64,000 nucleotides of DNA from Jeotgalibacillus sp. ET6 (GTDB lineage Bacteria > Bacillota > Bacilli > Bacillales > Jeotgalibacillaceae), in NCBI RefSeq assembly GCF_029667115.1, contig NZ_JARUIU010000004.1, forward strand, positions 413,361 to 477,360, written 5' to 3'. Made by a program: the position numbers and the translations under genes. Every line of letters starts with the position of its first letter. Positions within the stretch are counted from its first letter, which is position 1. The notes under the pieces were generated by a model that saw nothing but the letters and a program-made list of their open reading frames with translations, made no database searches and was not told the DNA's origin. Positions 59,224 to 64,000 of this stretch are shown one piece after another.

Positions 59224-60609
59224 TCATCTCATCGTTTGAAGCAGCTGCTGGTACGCTGTGGCTTCATCCATATTTCCTGTTTCACGGTAAAGAGTAAACA
59301 GCCATTTTACGGGAACGGGATCGTCCGGTTTCAGCTCCATTTCGTAGCTGAAGGAATCAATCGCTTCGCCTTTTAAGCCGAGGCTGTAATAAAGCTCTCC
59401 AGCCTGGGCCTGTTTGTCCGGGTCCTCAGCACAGGCGACGAGATTTTTGACTTTCTGATGAATGGGCAGGTGGCATTGTACTTCTTCTAAAGGCTGCAGC
59501 CAATTTAGTAAATAGGGAAGGTCATGTGTTTTGCTTAATACGGGTATGCAGGCGGTCAGCAAAAGATCCAGATCGTGTTTTTCATCTTTCAAAATCGGAA
59601 TCAGCACCATGCTGAGTTGTTCAATCGGAAGGCTGTGGTCCCATTTAACAAGGGGAATGGCTTCTTTTACACTCCGGATATCCTGAGGTTCAAGGGGGAA
59701 TGGATGCTCAATCAGCGTTGTCATGGCTTCTTCCCACTCTTGAAGGCGGATGCATTGTCTGAATGCTTCCTTATGGATATACGGACGAGGTGCTTTAGCC
59801 ATGTGAAGCAGCAGATTTTTTTGCTCGTTTTGATCAAACAGCTTTTTTGCCTGGTCCAGGAAGAAAGGAAATGTTTCTTCTTGATCTGCGAGCTCATGTT
59901 CTTCCGTTATCAGAGCAAAGGCTGAGAGTGAGAAGGCTGGATTTAAGCCGTATGATTCAAGCCACTGATTGCGATGGTCAGAGCTGCTTCGTTTTTTCCA
60001 AAGCATCCACTCTAAAGTGGCAGGATCTGATTGAGCGAGTGAAGGGGATAAGGTTTCATACTTACGGTGGTAAGAAGAGAAAGAGGCATCCTGTTTGGTT
60101 CGGGCAACCCATTCATGTTCAGGGAATGTGTTCTCTAATGAAAGAAGAACTGAATAGGCTTTGCCCCATTTGCCATCCCTGCGGTAATCATAGTACGAAT
60201 CACGCATGACTTTAAATAATTTTTCCTCCTGTATGAGGGCATCAAGACAGCTGAAGATAATTGAAACCTCCAGGGGAGAAAAGTGTTTTTTGCTCCAGGA
60301 AAGAAGCTCTGTCAACGAGCGGTTCTTAAGGGTTTCATGCTGCTCTGTAAGCTTTGAAGCAAGGGGATGCGGACATAAAAAAACAATTCCTTTTGTCATC
60401 GCCTGTTGAAGATAACTGCCTCGCTTTGAGCGGGTTACCTTTTTGGCGGCAAGGAATTGTTGCCTGTAAAAATATGCGTGATAAAGTGCTCCGTCAGCTG
60501 ACCGGGCTTCTAAAATCATACAGGGAGAATGAAATGCCACTCGTGTGGGGGTGAGGCTGGTTTTGCGGTTGCCTTTTTCCATTAGGGTGATCGTGGTAAG
60601 ACGGTTCAT
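59224..60609 (-). CDS. Large helical repeat protein, unknown function
   Basis: A 461-residue soluble protein. The N-terminal 70 residues may be a small beta domain (TLTPTRVAFHSPCMIL). The rest looks helical and the last 60 residues contain TPR-like repeats (AGELYYSLGLKGEAIDSFSY; MELKPDDPVPVKWLFTLY). I do not recognise the family; a scaffold for protein binding is a guess. AAGGAGG precedes ATG 60609. Divergent from kbl. Confidence 0.7.
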   Translation of the reverse strand: MNRLTTITLMEKGNRKTSLTPTRVAFHSPCMILEARSADGALYHAYFYRQQFLAAKKVTRSKRGSYLQQAMTKGIVFLCPHPLASKLTEQHETLKNRSLTELLSWSKKHFSPLEVSIIFSCLDALIQEEKLFKVMRDSYYDYRRDGKWGKAYSVLLSLENTFPEHEWVARTKQDASFSSYHRKYETLSPSLAQSDPATLEWMLWKKRSSSDHRNQWLESYGLNPAFSLSAFALITEEHELADQEETFPFFLDQAKKLFDQNEQKNLLLHMAKAPRPYIHKEAFRQCIRLQEWEEAMTTLIEHPFPLEPQDIRSVKEAIPLVKWDHSLPIEQLSMVLIPILKDEKHDLDLLLTACIPVLSKTHDLPYLLNWLQPLEEVQCHLPIHQKVKNLVACAEDPDKQAQAGELYYSLGLKGEAIDSFSYEMELKPDDPVPVKWLFTLYRETGNMDEATAYQQLLQTMR

Positions 60610-60787
60610 CCAAATCCCTCCTTTGATAAGTTAACCATATCACACTTACATAAAAAATAGGAAACTAAATGCTGGAAAACAAAATGACATAGGCGATAAT
60701 TGTCCGTATCAAGTAAACATGTTAAACTGATTACGGGTAAAAAGAGCAAAATCGTGTAAAAAATCACCTTTACTGTATATGTCAAAA

Positions 60788-60799
60788 GGACAAATGTCC
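60788..60799 (+). promoter_or_regulatory. Palindromic operator upstream of kbl
   Basis: GGACA-AA-TGTCC, with AA on its left, lies at the start region of kbl. TGTATA stands 14 bases upstream (start to start). The same design is in front of tdh. Confidence 0.65.
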
Positions 60800-60828
60800 A
60801 ATTCCCGAATAATGTAGGAGGAATGAAA

Positions 60829-62019
60829 ATGGCTAAAATATTGAATCGATTTCTGGAAGACAATTTAAACGAACTGAAAGATCAAGGGCTCTACAATGAA
60901 ATTGACCCTGTAGAAGGACCAAACGGGGCTAAAATTAAAATTGCCGGTAAAGAGCTTATCAATCTTTCATCTAATAATTATCTTGGCCTAGCGACGAATG
61001 ATCATCTTAAAGAAATTGCAAAAAAAGCAATCGATCATTACGGTGTTGGGGCGGGAGCAGTCCGGACGATTAATGGGACGCTTGATCTCCATGTGAAATT
61101 AGAGGATAAGCTGGCTGAATTTAAAGGAACAGAAGCCGCAATCGCGTTTCAATCCGGCTTTAACTGCAACATGGCTGCCATTTCAGCCGTCATGGATAAA
61201 AACGATGCCATACTTTCAGATGAATTGAATCATGCTTCTATTATTGATGGCTGCCGTCTGTCACGCGCGAAAGTTATCCGCTTCAACCATTCAGATATGG
61301 AAGACTTGCGTGCAAAAGCAAAAGAAGCAACTGAATCTGGTCAATACAATAAAGTGATGGTCATTACAGACGGTGTTTTTTCAATGGATGGGGATGTTGC
61401 GAAACTTCCTGAAATTGTGGAGATTGCGAAGGAATTTGACTTAATCACCTATGTGGATGACGCTCACGGATCAGGCGTTATGGGTAAAGGCGCCGGAACG
61501 GTTAAGCATTTTGGTCTTGCCAAAGAAGTGGATTTCCAAATGGGAACCTTGTCTAAAGCGATTGGCGTAGTAGGGGGATATGTGGCAGGAACGCAGGATC
61601 TTATCGATTGGCTCAAGGTTCGTTCACGTCCATTCTTATTTTCAACTTCACTGACTCCAGGTGATACAGCAGCCATCACCGAAGCGCTGCAAATGCTGAT
61701 CGACAGTACAGAGCTTCATGATAAGCTGTGGGAAAACGGCGATTATTTAAAAGCGGGATTGAAAAAGCTTGGCTTCAATATTGGGGACAGCGCCACACCG
61801 ATTACACCTTGTATCATTGGCGATGAAAAGCTGACCCAGCAATTCAGCAAGCGTTTAAGCGAAGAAGGAGTGTATGCTAAATCCATCGTATTCCCTACCG
61901 TTCCAAGAGGTACAGGACGTGTTCGGAATATGCCGACTGCAGCCCATTCTAAAGAAATGCTTGACGAGGCACTGGCAGTTTATGAAAAAGTAGGGAAAGA
62001 ATTAAAGATCATCGAATAA
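60829..62019 (+). CDS. kbl: Glycine C-acetyltransferase (2-amino-3-ketobutyrate CoA ligase)
   Basis: A 396-residue PLP enzyme of the alpha-oxoamine synthase family. It splits 2-amino-3-oxobutyrate into glycine and acetyl-Co[13 protein letters not shown] near residue 45, [11 protein letters not shown] and the PLP lysine in GTLSKAIGV (about residue 243) are typical. ATG 60829 has AGGAGG at 8 bases; ATG 60823 is too close. It works after the tdh product 330 bp downstream; both genes carry the same palindrome. Strong terminator follows. Confidence 0.95.
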   Translation: MAKILNRFLEDNLNELKDQGLYNEIDPVEGPNGAKIKIAGKELINLSSNNYLGLATNDHLKEIAKKAIDHYGVGAGAVRTINGTLDLHVKLEDKLAEFKGTEAAIAFQSGFNCNMAAISAVMDKNDAILSDELNHASIIDGCRLSRAKVIRFNHSDMEDLRAKAKEATESGQYNKVMVITDGVFSMDGDVAKLPEIVEIAKEFDLITYVDDAHGSGVMGKGAGTVKHFGLAKEVDFQMGTLSKAIGVVGGYVAGTQDLIDWLKVRSRPFLFSTSLTPGDTAAITEALQMLIDSTELHDKLWENGDYLKAGLKKLGFNIGDSATPITPCIIGDEKLTQQFSKRLSEEGVYAKSIVFPTVPRGTGRVRNMPTAAHSKEMLDEALAVYEKVGKELKIIE

Positions 62020-62075
62020 ATTATTGAAGATCAAGCAGCTTTTTCAGCAGCATGATTTTACAGAGAAAACAACAG

Positions 62076-62125
62076 CCTTGCGTACAAATGAAAGGATCCT
62101 TTTATTTGTACGCAAGGGTTTTTAA
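62076..62125 (+). terminator. Very strong terminator after kbl
   Basis: CCTTGCGTACAAAT and ATTTGTACGCAAGG pair, with AAAGGATCCTTT as an inner palindrome, giving a stem of about 20 bp, followed by GTTTTT. Confidence 0.9.
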
Positions 62126-62276
62126 CGTGGACTAGATTTTGCTGTAAAACGGCAGGTTATCATTTTAGAACTCTATTTCCAATAAAAAAATATTTTATTT
62201 GTCCTTCTGGTATAAACATTTAGTGGTGAATATGATAGATTAAAGGTGGATATATCATTTAAAACCGCTCATTGTA

Positions 62277-62310
62277 TTCCTATGAAGGACAGTTGTCCTT
62301 TCCGTAGGAA
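62277..62310 (+). promoter_or_regulatory. Palindromic operator upstream of tdh
   Basis: AAGGACA-GT-TGTCCTT is a perfect 7-bp-arm palindrome, nested in a wider inverted repeat TTCCTA...TAGGAA. TGTATT stands 14 bases ahead of its GGACA, as in kbl. Confidence 0.65.
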
Positions 62311-62347
62311 GACATGCTTATGATATTTGCAAGAGGAGGATGAAGTC

Positions 62348-63298
62348 ATGAAGAAAATATTAGTAACAGGAGCACTTGGACAAATCGGCTCTGAGCTGAT
62401 CACCAAGCTTCGTAAGGAATATGGGGCAGATTCAGTCATTGCTTCAGATATCCGCTCGGCTGACAATGAAGTAGTCAATGGAGGACCATTTGAACTTCTT
62501 GATGTGACAAACGCTGAGCAAATGAATGCCATTGCGAAAAAATATAATGTGGATACGTTAATGCATATGGCTGCTTTGCTGTCAGCCCGTGCAGAGCAAA
62601 CGCCGCAGCTTGCCTGGAACCTGAATATGGGAGGTCTTGTCAACGCGCTTGAAGTAGCACGCGAACAAAATCTTCAGTTTTTTACTCCAAGCTCCATCGG
62701 TTCATTTGGTCCGGACACACCTAAAGCAGGCACGCCTCAGGATACATTGCAGCGTCCGACTACCATGTATGGGATTAATAAAGTAGCAGGAGAACTGCTG
62801 TGTGACTATTACTATAGCCGTTTTGGCGTAGATACGCGAGGCGTTCGTTTTCCTGGATTGATTTCATATGTAACACCGCCGGGTGGAGGAACAACAGATT
62901 ATGCAGTTGAGATCTTTTATGAAGCATTAAAAGGCGGACGGTACACTTCTTTCCTTAGAGAAGGAACGTACATGGATATGATGTATATGCCAGATGCGCT
63001 TCAGGCAATTGTTGATTTAATGGAGGCGGATCCTTCAAAGCTGATTCATAGAAATGCCTTTAATGTAACGGCCATGAGCTTTGAGCCTGAGCAAATTGCT
63101 GCTGAAATTAAAAAGCATCTGCCGTTTTTTCAAATGGACTATAACGTGGATCCTGTCCGCCAGGCGATTGCCGACAGCTGGCCGAATTCAATTGATGCAT
63201 CCGCTGCTCGGGCAGAGTGGGGCTTTACCACCACCCATGATCTCACATCCATGACAGAAGATATGCTGAAGAAGCTAAAAACAACGATCATGAGCTAA
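62348..63298 (+). CDS. tdh: L-threonine 3-dehydrogenase, SDR type
   Basis: A 316-residue short-chain dehydrogenase/epimerase-like enzyme that oxidises L-threonine to 2-amino-3-oxobutyrate using NAD+. GALGQIGSEL near residue 8, ALLSARAEQTP near 79 and the catalytic YGINK (Tyr about 141, Lys about 145) are visible, and the non-zinc type of TDH is identified by PSSIGSFGPDTPK and RFPGLISY. ATG 62348 follows AAGAGGAGG. Not in one transcript with kbl because a strong terminator lies between them; the shared operator couples them instead. Confidence 0.92.
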   Translation: MKKILVTGALGQIGSELITKLRKEYGADSVIASDIRSADNEVVNGGPFELLDVTNAEQMNAIAKKYNVDTLMHMAALLSARAEQTPQLAWNLNMGGLVNALEVAREQNLQFFTPSSIGSFGPDTPKAGTPQDTLQRPTTMYGINKVAGELLCDYYYSRFGVDTRGVRFPGLISYVTPPGGGTTDYAVEIFYEALKGGRYTSFLREGTYMDMMYMPDALQAIVDLMEADPSKLIHRNAFNVTAMSFEPEQIAAEIKKHLPFFQMDYNVDPVRQAIADSWPNSIDASAARAEWGFTTTHDLTSMTEDMLKKLKTTIMS

Positions 63299-63302
63299 TA
63301 AA

Positions 63303-63526
63303 AGAGGTTGCAACAAAACGCTAAAAAGTTTAAAGAATGTGTAAGTATTTATCAATAGTATGAGGTGAGCGGAGCGAAAGGTGGGACTCCAGCAGAATAT
63401 AACGGTTGCTTAAGACTTCGCAGGGCATCGCCCAAGAAGGTTTTGCCCCGTCTCTGCGGAAGCGTCCGCCTGAAGCGAAGTGAATCGGTCAAAGAGCTTG
63501 AGACATTTTTGTCTCAAGCTTTTTTA
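63303..63526 (+). repeat. Family A repeat, complete but more diverged copy
   Basis: GAGGTTGCAACAAAACGCTA, GGTGAGCGGAGCGAAAGG, GGACTCCAGCAGAATATAAC, GCTTAAGACTTCGCAGGG, GCGGAAGCGTCCGCCTGA, AGCGAAGTGAATCGGTCA and the right hairpin AGCTTGAGAC/GTCTCAAGCT with TTTTTT. It ends the tdh transcript. The stretch 63527-63694 shows no gene. Confidence 0.75.
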
Positions 63527-63694
63527 TATGATTCAGCAAAAAATGTCCTATAAAAATAGGCAATATTTAAATTAGAGTTAAATTAAACCAATAATTTTCA
63601 TTTCCTTCTTTTACTACAAAATTCGACATGTTATGATGGAGTGGAGCACATTGTTCTTTACTAAGTACGAAAACTAAAACAGCATGATGGGCAG

Positions 63695-63937
63695 GTGTTA
63701 TATTCCTTGCATTCCTATACATTGACTCATATCAGAACTCTTCTTACACTTTTTATTCTCATAGTGGTTATTCAGGTTGCACTAATGGTTTCAAGTTTAA
63801 ATAACTTTATAAATCAACTAAACCATCAAATTATAGAAATCCTTCTTTTACTATTGCTGATCTCTGCAGCAGCTCTCATCCTTTATCAATATACCAAAGT
63901 AAAAAAATTCTTTGGAGAATTGGAGAGGAAGAATTAA
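63695..63937 (+). CDS. Small two-helix membrane protein upstream of a PAS-domain gene
   Basis: An 80-residue protein with two strongly hydrophobic helices (about residues 12-34 and 45-65) linked by a polar stretch, and a basic end KVKKFFGELERKN that would lie in the cytoplasm. Start is weak: GTG 63695 with GGCAG nearby. It ends 2 bp before the ATG of the next gene, so it is probably coupled to it and may be a membrane anchor for that sensor. Family not recognised. Confidence 0.55.
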   Translation: MLYSLHSYTLTHIRTLLTLFILIVVIQVALMVSSLNNFINQLNHQIIEILLLLLLISAAALILYQYTKVKKFFGELERKN

Positions 63938-63939
63938 AA

Positions 63940-64000
63940 ATGACGGCATTGATGCAATCGATGCCAGATTTTGTATGCTTCAAGGACGGCCAGGGACGAT
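63940..64000 (+). CDS. PAS-domain protein, N-terminal fragment (partial)
   Basis: The first 20 codons of a gene that runs out of the window. ATG 63940 has GAGAGGAAG about 10 bases ahead. The sequence MPDFVCFKDGQGR is a typical opening of a PAS sensor domain as found in histidine kinases and GGDEF/EAL proteins. Which output domain follows is not visible. Confidence 0.6.
   Translation, partial: MTALMQSMPDFVCFKDGQGR

Noticed and set aside
63365..63553. 62-codon frame after tdh
   Set aside because: It lies entirely in a family A repeat.
1..64000. CRISPR array, prophage, insertion-sequence transposase, tRNA or rRNA genes
   Set aside because: No regularly spaced direct repeats, phage structural genes, transposase motifs or tRNA-like cloverleaf sequences were seen.

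Overview
This window is chromosomal DNA from a low-to-medium GC, endospore-forming member of the Bacillaceae. Many products match families known from Bacillus subtilis (YwbE, YfmM, YhfW, YkoCDEF, YczE, a YflT-type stress protein, type-B Kbl/Tdh threonine catabolism). The regulatory signals are also Bacillus-like: an S-box (SAM) riboswitch, a thi-box (TPP) riboswitch, a SigB-type promoter, a SigK-type promoter, a cre site, strong Shine-Dalgarno sequences and frequent TTG/GTG starts. I cannot assign the species. No prophage, transposase gene, CRISPR array, tRNA or rRNA was seen.

Layout. 1-9.2 kb: the end of argS, a fused methionine sulfoxide reductase, a GDSL-type lipase, an SRPBCC protein, an RlmI-like rRNA methyltransferase, a PD-(D/E)XK/DinG-type helicase, YwbE, and a DUF2642-Mn-catalase pair with a sporulation-type promoter. 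9.3-14.5 kb: a catabolite-repressed operon for a two-subunit sodium/solute symporter with a cNMP/CBS/DUF294 protein and a DnaQ-like exonuclease. 14.6-15.1 kb: a strong promoter followed by about 440 nt bounded by a 21-bp terminal helix. This is a candidate large structured RNA that I do not recognise, directly upstream of a CNNM/CorC-type membrane protein. 16.7-19 kb: an S-box-controlled pair (SfnG-like monooxygenase and ATP-grasp ligase). 20-26.9 kb: an arsenic island with two convergent units, arsR-arsP-small CC peptide on the plus strand and arsR-arsB-arsC-arsD-arsA-phosphatase-HesB-like on the minus strand.

27-36.3 kb: proC, a Rieske oxidoreductase, an ABC-F protein, an ECF sigma factor without a visible anti-sigma factor, and the TPP-riboswitch-controlled ykoFEDC HMP/thiamine uptake operon. 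36.4-47.5 kb: a MarR-MATE operon with a palindrome over its promoter, a VOC protein, two cation/proton antiporters, and the circularly permuted ATP-grasp / alpha-E / transglutaminase cassette. 48-60.6 kb: topB, small lipoproteins, an MFS exporter, YbaK, a SigB-type stress gene, a zinc-ribbon GNAT protein, YczE-like and acyl-CoA dehydrogenase genes, a double-P-loop ATPase and a large unrecognised protein. 60.8-64 kb: kbl and tdh, which degrade threonine to glycine and acetyl-CoA; both carry the same palindromic operator at the same distance from the same -10-like sequence. The window ends in a PAS-domain gene.

Two families of interspersed non-coding repeats run through the window. Family A (about 220 bp, at least nine full or truncated copies) has terminal inverted repeats and ends in a terminator-like hairpin. 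Family B has three copies. They account for most of the otherwise empty intergenic stretches.
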